Program-made: the position numbers and the translations under genes
Source: Pseudovibrio denitrificans JCM 12308
Lineage (GTDB): Bacteria > Pseudomonadota > Alphaproteobacteria > Rhizobiales > Stappiaceae
Direction: 5' to 3'
Assembly (NCBI RefSeq): GCF_001310815.1
Contig: NZ_BAZK01000007.1
Span: 1-64,000 of the forward strand
Length of the DNA stretch: 64,000 bases
Notes under the pieces: model-generated
What the model saw: only the letters and a program-made list of their open reading frames with translations
Databases searched by the model: none
What the model was told of the DNA's origin: nothing
Shown: positions 54,211 through 62,893 of the stretch, in pieces
How positions within the stretch are numbered: the first letter of the stretch is position 1
Layout: each line of letters opens with the position of its first letter

Positions 54211-54578
54211 GCGTGACGTCAGATACAACATCCGTGATGGTCCAGTTGTTCCTGTTCCGGCAGATCCTAAGCAGGTTTCATTGCAAACAGGCAGTTTCAG
54301 CCCCTCAAATAAGAGGCAAATTTGAGGGGCTGGCCACTGAGTTCAGGAGAATTGGGCAATGCTTCCGTGATTGCGCTATCAGCGGATGTGATTGATGTTT
54401 TTGGGAAAATGTGATCGCCCAATTGGATCTAAATGAAGATCTCGGTCGCATTTGAGCAGAGCGGTTTAATCAGTCTTAACTTATTATACTAAAGTCGATT
54501 ACGTGCCTTAAAATAAACGGATAGGAGGAGCACAACTTTATTAGCCAATAACAAAACTTAGTTAGCAGGAGACGTGTC
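54211..54578. promoter_or_regulatory. Divergent intergenic region of mbfA and the two-module gene
   Basis: This 368-base gap holds a perfect 13-base inverted repeat (54298-54332) and an AT-rich stretch (about 54478-54560) that probably contains the plus-strand promoter. A GGAGGAG at 54525-54531 is too far from any start to be a ribosome site. Confidence 0.4.
54298..54332. repeat. Perfect 13-base inverted repeat upstream of mbfA
   Basis: CAGCCCCTCAAAT (54298-54310) and ATTTGAGGGGCTG (54320-54332) are separated by nine bases. It is not followed by T in either direction, so an operator or an RNA structure in the mbfA leader is more likely than a terminator. It does not resemble the Irr or Fur boxes I know. 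Confidence 0.55.
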
Positions 54579-56882
54579 ATGCCTGTAAATAAGTTGAATG
54601 CTGAACAACACGATTGGGCCAAGGCTGTTTACCAAAACATGCATTGGAACTTCCCCGAGGAAGAAGGGGATGAAACCAATCTGACAGCGCAAGCCTCAAA
54701 CAAGCAGGCCAACGGCGTGAATGGCACTCATGACCAGCGCAATGGCACTGCCGAACCGGATTTGAGCGACTATGTCGTCGTCGACACTCCTCCTCCAGAA
54801 CGACAAAATGGCTCCAAGCCTAGTCCTGTCCATGCTGTCTTTGAGGAAATTGGCCTCCCACAATCCGAAACTCTTCGCGAGCAACTGGGTCGATTACGTG
54901 ACTTCCAGCAGAAGAGGGAAGCCTTCTTAAAAGATCCGCTTGCCACAGCTTATGCTGACCCTGCAGCTGCCAAATGGGAACATCATGTGAAAGATGTTCT
55001 GGGTATGCCTCAGGAAAAAGCTGATGAAATGGTCAAGCAGCAGTTCACTCGTGATCTGAAGAAAGACCTAAAGGATGAATCCCGGAGTGTCACCAAGGAG
55101 ATCTTTGACTCTCAGGCTGATGATCCTCGCTTCACAGAGTTCCTGCAAAATGCAGCTAACTCCAATCCTAAGCAACTGACCCCGGCTCACCGCGAAATGC
55201 TGGTGTTCATGAGTCAGAACATGGTCAAGCTTGGCAACTCCCTCGTGAAGGACGTCAACGAACTGTATCGCCAGCACGCTTTCGGTAAGGCCATGAGCGA
55301 TACCATCGACAATGCGAAGGAAAATGCCGTTTCTGATGCTGAGCGGCAAAAGCTGGAAGAAATAGAACAGGAAGTTATTGAATACCGCATGGCTGTTGCA
55401 CGGCAGCTGGGTATGGCCCTGAACACCACCAATGATGTGCAGTCCGCCATCAGCTTTGGCGAAACCGTCAACTCCGCCGTTGATGAACTTGCAGAACAGA
55501 ACGACCGTGCGCTAAACGCCGCGTCCGGCCTTGCAAAGATGGCAAGGAACATGGTCAACGACCACCTCGCCCAGACAAACAGTCCTCGCAAGACCATGAA
55601 GTGGGTTGAAACCCAGCCATGGGCAAAGCTCGTTGATATCGACATCACTACAAAGGGTGACTACTTCAACATTGAAGCCGAGCTGCGGGACAACAGTCCG
55701 CAGAACGAAGACACCGATGGTCTTGATATCGACGAAAACACCGACCTGGCACAGCGGAACCTTTCAAAAGAAAAGCTCATGTACAATCCTGAGCTCATCT
55801 TCAACGGTTTGCGCTCACCGGAAATGATGGCCGCCCTGACCAGCAAGGCCACGGGTGAAGCCAGCAATGACGATATCCCATTTGTCGAAAAGCCAAGTGA
55901 CCTGGCGATGAACTGGGGTGAAACCCTTGCCCGCGCACAGGAAGGTGGCCGGGACATCAGCGATCAGCTGCCAGATTACATGACTTTGAAGCAAGTGCGC
56001 TATCACGACATCAAGAAGGGCTTCTTCTCAAACACCGATACCGTGAAGACCGCATGGGTGGTTGAACAGAAACCAACCTCCGACACAGTTGCGGAAGTGA
56101 ACCTGATCAACAACCTGCCACGAGCCATCGCGGGTGATCTTGGAGATCTGGCATTGAACATGTCCGATCTGCGGGAAGACCAGACGAAGAAGAACGATGA
56201 GATTCAGGACAAGCGGAGCCATCTGGATGATTTCCTCAGCTCCAAGGGTGATGGCCTGCTGCAAAGCTATGGTAATGCGCATGATGCAATCAGCAGCTTG
56301 CAAGATCACGCAATGCAGGAAGTCATGGCCAAGATGAGCAATGGCACAAGCATCCGTAAGATTCTGAGATGGGCAAAGGAACAACCTTGGTCAGCCATGT
56401 TCCGTGTTGAAATCACGCCAATGGAAGGCGGTAAGAAGGATCAGTACAACGTGGTCGTCAAGGAAGTTGAACATGGCACCACAGAAGCAAACAGTGTTGT
56501 GCTGAACGAACCAACGGAACGAGACAAGGAAAACGCCGGTAACATCGCAGATGAAGAAGATCAGGCCTTTGGTGAAGACCTGCATGGTTTGAGTGGTGCG
56601 CTGAAGGCTCTGCTGAACCCATCAGTTTACAAACAGCTGATCTCCAAACCTACCGGTGAAAGCAGCGACGGAATGCCAGTCGTTGAAGAACCCACCAAGT
56701 TGGCACGGGATTGGGCGGAGCTTATTCAAAAGTCTGCCGGCCCCGGTGCAAGCTTGCCGGACTATCTGGAACTTCGCCAAGTGAAGTACCGTGTCCGCTC
56801 CTTCCTGCCTTGGAAGAGAAACAAGCTGGAAGCTTGCTGGGTTCTGGAATTCAAGCCTACGGCTTTTAAACAAGCCGCTTAA
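54579..56882 (+). CDS. Large protein with two tandem homologous modules, unknown (effector-like)
   Basis: 767 residues, no signal peptide or membrane helix. Residues 1-75 are polar and probably disordered (VNGTHDQRNGT, VVVDTPPPERQNG); 85-330 is helical. A module of about 160 residues then occurs twice, at about 336-500 and 592-761. Paired blocks: MKWVETQPWAKLVDIDI / LRWAKEQPWSAMFRVEI; LTSKATGEASNDDIPFVEKP / LISKPTGESSDGMPVVEEP; LPDYMTLKQVRY / LPDYLELRQVKY; AWVVEQKPT / CWVLEFKPT. The 90-residue spacer between them is helical. I recognise no family. The composition, isolated position and long helical N-terminus resemble secreted effectors, but no secretion signal is proven. AGGAG lies seven bases before the ATG; a terminator follows. 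Confidence 0.75.
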   Translation: MPVNKLNAEQHDWAKAVYQNMHWNFPEEEGDETNLTAQASNKQANGVNGTHDQRNGTAEPDLSDYVVVDTPPPERQNGSKPSPVHAVFEEIGLPQSETLREQLGRLRDFQQKREAFLKDPLATAYADPAAAKWEHHVKDVLGMPQEKADEMVKQQFTRDLKKDLKDESRSVTKEIFDSQADDPRFTEFLQNAANSNPKQLTPAHREMLVFMSQNMVKLGNSLVKDVNELYRQHAFGKAMSDTIDNAKENAVSDAERQKLEEIEQEVIEYRMAVARQLGMALNTTNDVQSAISFGETVNSAVDELAEQNDRALNAASGLAKMARNMVNDHLAQTNSPRKTMKWVETQPWAKLVDIDITTKGDYFNIEAELRDNSPQNEDTDGLDIDENTDLAQRNLSKEKLMYNPELIFNGLRSPEMMAALTSKATGEASNDDIPFVEKPSDLAMNWGETLARAQEGGRDISDQLPDYMTLKQVRYHDIKKGFFSNTDTVKTAWVVEQKPTSDTVAEVNLINNLPRAIAGDLGDLALNMSDLREDQTKKNDEIQDKRSHLDDFLSSKGDGLLQSYGNAHDAISSLQDHAMQEVMAKMSNGTSIRKILRWAKEQPWSAMFRVEITPMEGGKKDQYNVVVKEVEHGTTEANSVVLNEPTERDKENAGNIADEEDQAFGEDLHGLSGALKALLNPSVYKQLISKPTGESSDGMPVVEEPTKLARDWAELIQKSAGPGASLPDYLELRQVKYRVRSFLPWKRNKLEACWVLEFKPTAFKQAA

Positions 56883-56930
56883 CAGAGCCTCCCATGCTCT
56901 GACCTTATAAACCTTCCTTATCTAATGGCT

Positions 56931-56956
56931 GGGCTCTGCGGTTTACCGCAGGGCCC
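56931..56956. terminator. Terminator between convergent genes
   Basis: GGGCTCTGCGG (56931-56941) pairs with CCGCAGGGCCC (56946-56956), with one wobble and a four-base loop, followed by TTTT on the plus strand. Confidence 0.75.
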
Positions 56957-56958
56957 TT

Positions 56959-57858
56959 TTACATGCTGGTCTGTAGCGCGATCCAAAGCGGCAGGCTGAT
57001 GCAGGAAAGTAAAGTGGACTGGGCAATCAGCGTTGCCGGTTGGCGGCAATCAGCACCAAAGGCAGCGGCCAGCACGTGGGCGGCTGAAGCGGTGGGCAAA
57101 GCTGCGAACAACACCAGCACGGATGCCTGTTCTTTTGGAATGGCAAAGCTGTGCACCACAAACCAGGCGATGCAGGGCAAGGCCAGCAGTTTGATGGAGT
57201 TCAGCCCGCCGGTATAGATATCCAGCTTCATAAGCCCCTGCCAATCAAGTGTCGCTCCAATCGCCAACAATGCTAGGGGGATGGCGGCCAGAGCCAGTTG
57301 ATTGAGACCTTCCGAAAGGACTGAGGGAAGCGGATAACCACTCAAGCCCACCGCAACACCGCCAAGGGCGGCCAAAAAGAATGGATTGAGAGCCACCTTT
57401 CCAACCGCCTTGCGCAGACCAAGACCTTTGCCCATGGAAAGAGCTGTCACAGCCATCAGGTTCGCCATTGGCACCGCAAAGCCAATGGCAATGGCCATCA
57501 GAGAAGCGCTGTCCGCGTCCAGCGCGTTGATGGCCACAAACCCGATTGCTGTGTTGAACCGCCATGCCGTTTGCCAGCCAGCGGCGAAATCCAGAAACCG
57601 ATCCGGACCAAACGGGCGCAGCAACCACCCCAACAACAGCCCGACACCCAAAATACCCCAAACGCCCAATCCGATGATGGCTGCATCATCAAGATTGATG
57701 GGCCGGGCCGCCGCTGCTGAAAACATCAGTGCCGGAAACAGCAGCTGAAAGTTCAGCGTATCAATGCCGCGCCACACTGTCTGATCCAGACGTTTGCCAA
57801 ACACACCGCCCAAAGCCAGCAAGCCCAGACTTGGCAGCAATGCCATCGCGATCCCCAT
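56959..57858 (-). CDS. AEC family transporter (auxin efflux carrier-like)
   Basis: 299-residue membrane protein with about ten hydrophobic segments. LLFPALMFSAAAARP, GFAVPMANLMAVTALS, NPFFLAALGGVAVGLSG and LALAAIPLALLAIGATLDW are AEC landmarks, including the helix-breaking prolines of the crossover helices. Bacterial members export or import malonate, malate or other small acids. I use the ATG at 57858, which has GAGGAG seven bases upstream, not the GTG at 57873. It is divergent from a LysR regulator with a T-N11-A palindrome between them. Confidence 0.88.
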   Translation of the reverse strand: MGIAMALLPSLGLLALGGVFGKRLDQTVWRGIDTLNFQLLFPALMFSAAAARPINLDDAAIIGLGVWGILGVGLLLGWLLRPFGPDRFLDFAAGWQTAWRFNTAIGFVAINALDADSASLMAIAIGFAVPMANLMAVTALSMGKGLGLRKAVGKVALNPFFLAALGGVAVGLSGYPLPSVLSEGLNQLALAAIPLALLAIGATLDWQGLMKLDIYTGGLNSIKLLALPCIAWFVVHSFAIPKEQASVLVLFAALPTASAAHVLAAAFGADCRQPATLIAQSTLLSCISLPLWIALQTSM

Positions 57859-57929
57859 GCGCTTTCTCCTCACGGTTTGGCTGGTCTTTCCTGTTGCTAT
57901 GTCTTAGGCTAATGAAAATAGATAAGATA

Positions 57930-57944
57930 ATAAGCTGAGCTTAT
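57930..57944. promoter_or_regulatory. LysR-type operator candidate
   Basis: ATAAGC-TGA-GCTTAT is a perfect interrupted palindrome containing the T-N11-A core of LysR-type binding sites. It lies between the AEC and LysR genes, 19 bases before the latter's start, where it could serve autoregulation. Confidence 0.6.
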
Positions 57945-57962
57945 AATGTGTGATGGCAGTCT

Positions 57963-58877
57963 ATGACCAAACCTGATGGATTCAACAATTTCGCAACTCG
58001 CCTGCCGGAACTAGCCGTGCGTGCTCTGCCTCTGGTGCAGGCCGTTGGCTCTGTCACCAAAACGGCGCATCGGTTGGGTGTCAGTCAGTCCGCGGTGAGC
58101 CAGTCCATCGCGGAACTGGAGAAGCGACTTGGGGTGAAGGTGCTCCGTCGCGGGGCACAGCCGGTGCAGTTGACGGATGAAGGCGATTTGATCGTGCAGT
58201 ATGCGCTGAGCGTGCAAGCGGCAGAAGAAAACGCATTGGCTCGCATCAATGACCTGCGCCAGAACAAAGGAGGGCGTGTACGGATCGGATCGTCCGGCCC
58301 ATCTGCCTCCACGCGTCTGCTGCCAGATGTAATGAAACGCTTCTCCCGCCTCTATCCCGGTATCGCGCTGGAACTGCGGGAGGCGCAGGATCAGGAAATC
58401 ATCGCCGCATTGCGCCGTGGAGAGGTGGATGTGGCCGTCGTGCCAGGTCTGGATGGAGATGAAGAGTTCGAGAGCATTCCGATCGCCTGTGACCGGCTTG
58501 TCGGCATTATTGCCCGTGATATGGAGTTGCCATCTCAGATGTCCGCTGAGGACTTTCAGCGCCAGCCCTTTATTATGACCAAGGGCGGCAGTGAACCTCT
58601 GGTGCGTAAATGGTTCAGCCGCTCAGATACAGAACCGCGCGTGGATCACTCCATTCAGCAGATCACCTCCATTCTGGCTGTCGTCCGGTCCGGCCTTGCC
58701 TGTTCCATCATCGCTGAACTGGCACTGCCTGAGCATCTGGAAGGTGTGATGGCCCTGCCTCTTGATCCCCCTGCCCCGCGCAGTCTCTTCTTAACCCGCC
58801 TGCCAACGACTCCCACCAACAGCGCCGTCACTCGCTTCTGGGATTTTGCGGAAAATGAGATCTACCAGGAAGAATAA
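57963..58877 (+). CDS. LysR-family transcriptional regulator
   Basis: 304 residues with an N-terminal HTH (LPLVQAVGSVTKTAHRLGVSQSAVSQSIAELEKRLGVKVLRR, about 22-63) and a type-2 periplasmic-binding-like effector domain (GRVRIGSSGPSASTRLLPDVMKRF...). The region after residue 150 (DVAVVPGLDGDEEFESIPIACDRLVGI) is typical. It is divergent from the AEC transporter and most likely its activator. No cognate metabolite can be read from the sequence. Confidence 0.92.
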   Translation: MTKPDGFNNFATRLPELAVRALPLVQAVGSVTKTAHRLGVSQSAVSQSIAELEKRLGVKVLRRGAQPVQLTDEGDLIVQYALSVQAAEENALARINDLRQNKGGRVRIGSSGPSASTRLLPDVMKRFSRLYPGIALELREAQDQEIIAALRRGEVDVAVVPGLDGDEEFESIPIACDRLVGIIARDMELPSQMSAEDFQRQPFIMTKGGSEPLVRKWFSRSDTEPRVDHSIQQITSILAVVRSGLACSIIAELALPEHLEGVMALPLDPPAPRSLFLTRLPTTPTNSAVTRFWDFAENEIYQEE

Positions 58878-59188
58878 CCTTCCTTCCCTTAACGGAATAC
58901 GCGGATACCCTTATCTTAGTTAATGAGAATGTGCTCATAAATTACAAAATGGGGGATGAATTTTGCGTTTTTGTACCGGCTGGTCGGTTGAAATCGATAT
59001 TTTCTTCCCGTTAGGCGGGAATTTTTCACCAAAAATTTTCGTGATTACCATAGGTAACCCACTATCTCACGCAATAAGTCATTGATATATAGTGAAAAAC
59101 TTTGAAATAGTTCTATTGTACATGTATTCCCTATGCATGCTGAGGATGTAAGCTAAATCATAATAAAAATCATGGTGGGAGGCTAACC
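58878..59188. promoter_or_regulatory. Intergenic region upstream of the AGCS symporter
   Basis: These 311 bases contain a hairpin TTCCCG (59005-59010) / CGGGAA (59016-59021) followed by TTTTT, probably the LysR gene terminator or a leader terminator, and an AT-rich promoter-like stretch around 59080-59160. I looked for the conserved core of a glycine riboswitch and did not find it. Confidence 0.4.
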
Positions 59189-60562
59189 ATGGAAACAATG
59201 ACGAATATCCTAGGCGAAATTAATTCTATCGTTTGGGGCCCTGTGATGCTTATAGCCATTCTCGGGGTTGGACTTTTCCTCCAGATCGGACTCAAACTAA
59301 TGCCCATCTTTAAGTTGGGCACGGGCTTTAGCCTGCTCTGGAAAGGTCGACAAGGCGCAGGTGGTGGCGAAATCAGCCCCTTCAACGCGCTGATGACTTC
59401 TCTTTCAGCAACAATCGGGACCGGTAACATCGCAGGCGTAGCGACTGCAGTGTTCCTCGGCGGACCTGGCGCACTCTTCTGGATGTGGATGACCGCTCTT
59501 GTGGGTATGGCCACCAAGTATGCAGAAGCTGTTTGTGCGGTGAAATACCGTGAGCGTGACAACGCTGGCAACTATGTCGGCGGTCCGATGTACTACATCA
59601 AAAACGGTCTTGGCCGTAAGTGGTACTGGCTTGCTCCAACCTTTGCCGCGTTTGGCGCAGTTGCTGCGTTCGGCATCGGCAACGGTGTACAGGCCAACAG
59701 CGTTGCGAACGTACTGAATGAAAACTTCGCTATTCCGGCACAGGCAACCGCAGTTATTCTGATGGTGCTGACCGCTGCAGTTATTCTGGGAGGGGTAACT
59801 CGCATTGGTAACGTTGCTGGTAAGCTGGTTCCATTCATGGCTGTTGCTTACATCACTGCTGGTCTGGTTGTTCTGATCCTGAACATCGATTCCATCGGTT
59901 CTGCTCTGCAGCTGGTCTTCGCTCAGGCATTCACCTCAACTGCTGCTGAAGGTGGCTTTGCTGGTGCTGCTGTGTGGGCGGCTATCCGCTTTGGTGTTGC
60001 GCGCGGCGTATTCTCCAACGAAGCTGGTCTGGGTTCTGCACCAATCGCTCACGCGGTTGCTGAAACCAAGAGCCCTGTAAACCAGGGTTTGATCGCGATG
60101 CTCGGCACGTTCATCGACACCATCATCGTATGTACCATCACTGGTCTTGCGATTGTGGCATCCGGCGTGTGGACCTCCGGTTCTTCCGGTGCAGCGCTCA
60201 CCTCTCTGGCATTTGAGACGTCCCTGCCGGGCGTTGGTGGTTACATCATCGCGATCTCACTCTCCGTGTTCGCGTTCACCACCATCCTGGGCTGGAGCTT
60301 CTACGGTGAGAAGTGCATTGGCTTCTTCTTCGGCCCTCGTGCTCTGAAGCCATACCGCATCCTCTGGGTTGCTGCGATCTACTTCGGTGCGACTGCAGAG
60401 CTCAGCTTCATCTGGCTGCTGGCTGACACGCTCAACGCAATGATGGCTATTCCAAACCTCATCGCGCTGGCTCTTCTCAGCCCGATTGTCTTCAAGTTGA
60501 CCAAGGAGTTCTTCTCCGAAGACGGCGAACCAGAAGGCGCAGAAGAAGCACCTGCTGAATAA
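59189..60562 (+). CDS. Alanine/glycine:cation symporter (AGCS family)
   Basis: 457-residue sodium-coupled amino-acid symporter with about eleven membrane helices. Signature regions are MTSLSATIGTGNIAGVATAVFLGGPGALFWMWM, KYAEAVCAVKYRERDNAGNYVGGPMYYI and GVARGVFSNEAGLGSAPIAHA. The short acidic C-terminus (EDGEPEGAEEAPAE) is cytoplasmic. GGGAGG lies before the ATG, and a perfect 12-base terminator follows. It is a single-gene unit; the substrate is D/L-alanine or glycine by family. Confidence 0.94.
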   Translation: METMTNILGEINSIVWGPVMLIAILGVGLFLQIGLKLMPIFKLGTGFSLLWKGRQGAGGGEISPFNALMTSLSATIGTGNIAGVATAVFLGGPGALFWMWMTALVGMATKYAEAVCAVKYRERDNAGNYVGGPMYYIKNGLGRKWYWLAPTFAAFGAVAAFGIGNGVQANSVANVLNENFAIPAQATAVILMVLTAAVILGGVTRIGNVAGKLVPFMAVAYITAGLVVLILNIDSIGSALQLVFAQAFTSTAAEGGFAGAAVWAAIRFGVARGVFSNEAGLGSAPIAHAVAETKSPVNQGLIAMLGTFIDTIIVCTITGLAIVASGVWTSGSSGAALTSLAFETSLPGVGGYIIAISLSVFAFTTILGWSFYGEKCIGFFFGPRALKPYRILWVAAIYFGATAELSFIWLLADTLNAMMAIPNLIALALLSPIVFKLTKEFFSEDGEPEGAEEAPAE

Positions 60563-60582
60563 CAGAAAACGCAGTTTTCAAG

Positions 60583-60613
60583 AAAATGGCCCGGTTTATC
60601 GCCGGGCCATTTT
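60583..60613 (+). terminator. Rho-independent terminator of the symporter gene
   Basis: AAAATGGCCCGG (60583-60594) pairs with CCGGGCCATTTT (60602-60613), with a seven-base loop and a T-rich tail. Confidence 0.85.
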
Positions 60614-60765
60614 TGTGTGTGCAGATGGATGGGGTGCCGTGAACTTGGCAGGACTATTCAGGCAAGGTGAGTATGTTTGCAGCGCAGACGTTTGACAGAA
60701 GAGAGACCAGTACACCACAGTTGTGCAATTGTTTCATATCCTTTTGAGACGGTGTCACCTGCGCC

Positions 60766-61242
60766 ATGATCGATACGCTCCAACTCACAGAACTTACCTG
60801 CAAAACAGAGTGCGTGAAGCTCTGTGACGAGGTTCTCTCCGATCTGCCGGACTGGTTCGGGCCGTTTGAGGTCTACAAAGACTATCTGGAGGATGTGAAA
60901 ACACGTCCTGTCTTTGTGGCTGAGATTGGAAGGGAGAAGGTCGGCCTCATGGCCTTAACACAGACCAGCGCGGCCTGCGTTGATATCCATCTGTTGGCGA
61001 TCCGATCAGAGCACCATGGTGCTGGCATTGGCCGGGCATTTGTTGAACTCGCAAAGCGCTATGCAAAAGAGCGCGGCGCTGGCTTCCTGACGGTCAAAAC
61101 GCTCGGACCTTCCCGTGAGAATGCTGCTTATGCCAAGACGCGGAAGTTTTACGCGTCTGTCGGATTTGAGCCTCTGGAAGAGTTTATCGACTTCTGGGGC
61201 AAAGACGTGCCGATGTTGCTGCAATGTCAACGTGTTGTGTGA
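60766..61242 (+). CDS. GNAT family N-acetyltransferase
   Basis: 158-residue acetyltransferase. The acetyl-CoA site is the stretch HLLAIRSEHHGAGIGRAFVELAKRYAKERGAGFLTVKTL (Q/RxxGxG/A as RSEHHGAGIG), followed by YAKTRKFYASVGFEPLEEF, the usual final strand and helix. The target molecule cannot be inferred. The ribosome site is weak. It is monocistronic and convergent with the next gene. Confidence 0.88.
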   Translation: MIDTLQLTELTCKTECVKLCDEVLSDLPDWFGPFEVYKDYLEDVKTRPVFVAEIGREKVGLMALTQTSAACVDIHLLAIRSEHHGAGIGRAFVELAKRYAKERGAGFLTVKTLGPSRENAAYAKTRKFYASVGFEPLEEFIDFWGKDVPMLLQCQRVV

Positions 61243-61270
61243 TCCCTGTCCAGGATTGAAACAGGGATCA
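61240..61270. terminator. Hairpin between convergent genes
   Basis: TGATCCCTGT (61240-61249) pairs with ACAGGGATCA (61261-61270); the stem starts at the GNAT stop codon. It can end transcription from both sides, although no clear T-run is present. Confidence 0.55.
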
Positions 61271-61287
61271 AATAGTCTACTGTGATG

Positions 61288-62043
61288 CTACTTCCACCAT
61301 GCATCTGGGGACGTGTAGGCGTCGTAGGTGTTGTTGTTCCGCTCCCATTGATACTGGGCGGAATCGTAGGCAGACATGGAGTCCAGCTTGGCGTCCGGAT
61401 TGGTTTTCTGCGCATCAAACAGGTCTTCATGGGCTTTTGTGAGCAGGCTGACGACCGGGTCATCAGAGAAAAGATCACTTTCCTTGCCATTTGATAGCCG
61501 TTTGTAATTGGCCTGAGCGCTCGCCTTGTTGATTGCCCATTCGAAGGTTGCTTTCTCTTCCTCAGAGCTTTCCTTTTCAAGATACTCCAGAAGCGACAAG
61601 TAATTGTCAGCTGTTGGCTCCGCATCAGGATCGCTCTTGTTGAGTGCCTTTTCCAGCTGCTCTTCCATCACGAGCTCAGCAGCTTTGATCTCTTCCTTGG
61701 AGAAGTAGCCGTTGTCGTTGCTGGCGATTTGAAAGAGCGTAGCGCGATCAAACTTCAGATCGTCAAAGATCTCTTTGCGAAACCCCTCGATGTCGTCCTT
61801 GTACTTGGCAGAAGTGGCGTCCAGATCGCCATAGCGCTCGGTCAGTTTCGCCCGGGCATCGACAGCGTTGTCAGGCATGGATGTCACGTCCACATTGGTG
61901 GAGTTCTTCTCTGAATCATCATCCTTCGGTTGCGCGATCTGCGTCGCGCGCGCCGCGAACGATGTGGTGCCACTGCTCACAAACTTGGCGACGCTGTAAT
62001 TGGAAATGCTGTAGGAGGATCCGCCTCCGCCGAAAATGCTCAC
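61288..62043 (-). CDS. Hypothetical acidic, soluble protein
   Basis: 251 residues with no family I recognise. The N-terminus MSIFGGGGSSYSISNYSVAKF is glycine/serine-rich and hydrophobic, unlike a signal peptide; the rest is helical and acidic. SNDNGYFSKEEIKAAE resembles an EF-hand loop lacking the first aspartate, so calcium binding is possible but weak. The C-terminus is rich in Tyr, Trp and Asn (QYQWERNNNTYDAYTSPDAWWK). I chose the GTG at 62043, eight bases after AAAGGA, over a GTG at 62049. It lies alone between terminators and a toxin-antitoxin pair. Confidence 0.6.
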   Translation of the reverse strand: MSIFGGGGSSYSISNYSVAKFVSSGTTSFAARATQIAQPKDDDSEKNSTNVDVTSMPDNAVDARAKLTERYGDLDATSAKYKDDIEGFRKEIFDDLKFDRATLFQIASNDNGYFSKEEIKAAELVMEEQLEKALNKSDPDAEPTADNYLSLLEYLEKESSEEEKATFEWAINKASAQANYKRLSNGKESDLFSDDPVVSLLTKAHEDLFDAQKTNPDAKLDSMSAYDSAQYQWERNNNTYDAYTSPDAWWK

Positions 62044-62164
62044 AATCACTATCCTTTAAAAATCAATTGGCGTGATGCTAGCCGCCGAAACCTGCGCAGC
62101 GCTTGCTGTTGAGGTACGTGCTATCACCTGATTTCAGCTATGAGTGTGATGTGTTCTGGCAGGC

Positions 62165-62893
62165 CTAATCGGCAATCTCAAAGACTTCGCCGGAGTTCAG
62201 GTCTTTGATCATATCAATCGCCTCCCCACTCCAGTGGTAACTGAAGTGACGTGCCTGAACAGGGGCTTCAATCACATCCGGATAGAAGGCCGCGATACAC
62301 ATGCCGCCTTCATCGCGTACGCTGGGGTAAAGAATGCCGTCACCGCCATCTTCCAGCAGTTTGCGCGCGAAATTCTGAGAGGCGGAGTAATCATCGGGAT
62401 GCAGAAGCACATCAAAGCGGGGATCTGTTACGTCTGCCAGTTTTGCATCCACACTGCCAATCAGCTCACGCATCTGCGCAATCCAGCCGGGAGCCTCCTG
62501 TGTGGCAGCATAAAAATTGCCGGTGTGGTGGACGGTTTCAAAGAGCGCAGTTTCAAAGGACTTGGCTGCGTAAAACGCGCCATAGGTGCCATCATGAAAG
62601 CGCCCTGCTCTGTCTGGAGAAGCATGGGTGAACGGGGCCATCAGATATGAGGCGCCAGTTCCGTTCACGCGACGCTCCACAGGGACAAGATCCAGATTGC
62701 CTATGGTCACTGCAAGGCGTGGGTTTGTGCGGCTTTCAGCAGCGGCCAGCAACTCCCAGTCTGCCGGATCAGCGATGTCTTCAAACAAATCTATGGGTGG
62801 GTAAGCCGAGTTGACCAGACGATAATATTGGGGCCAGCTGACATGTGTTTCTGGAGCTTTCAGGTCCGTCTCCACCAGAGTTAACGTGGTCAC
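62165..62893 (-). CDS. RES-domain toxin
   Basis: 242-residue toxin of the RES family, whose studied members (such as MbcT) break down or modify NAD+. The name-giving Arg, Glu and Ser appear in YYRLVNSAYPP (R), ALFETVHHTGNFY (E) and GGDGILYPSVRDEGG (S). YLMAPFTHASPDRAGRFHDGTYGAFYAAKSFETALFE is the core. It overlaps the antitoxin stop by four bases (ATGA), the standard arrangement with the antitoxin first. Confidence 0.9.
   Translation of the reverse strand: MTTLTLVETDLKAPETHVSWPQYYRLVNSAYPPIDLFEDIADPADWELLAAAESRTNPRLAVTIGNLDLVPVERRVNGTGASYLMAPFTHASPDRAGRFHDGTYGAFYAAKSFETALFETVHHTGNFYAATQEAPGWIAQMRELIGSVDAKLADVTDPRFDVLLHPDDYSASQNFARKLLEDGGDGILYPSVRDEGGMCIAAFYPDVIEAPVQARHFSYHWSGEAIDMIKDLNSGEVFEIAD

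Noticed and set aside
54525..54531. GGAGGAG as a ribosome site for a gene upstream of the two-module protein
   Set aside because: No start codon with an open frame follows at usable spacing; the real gene has its own AGGAG seven bases before 54579.
58878..59188. Glycine riboswitch upstream of the AGCS symporter
   Set aside because: The conserved cores of the glycine aptamer are not found; only a short hairpin with a T-run is visible.
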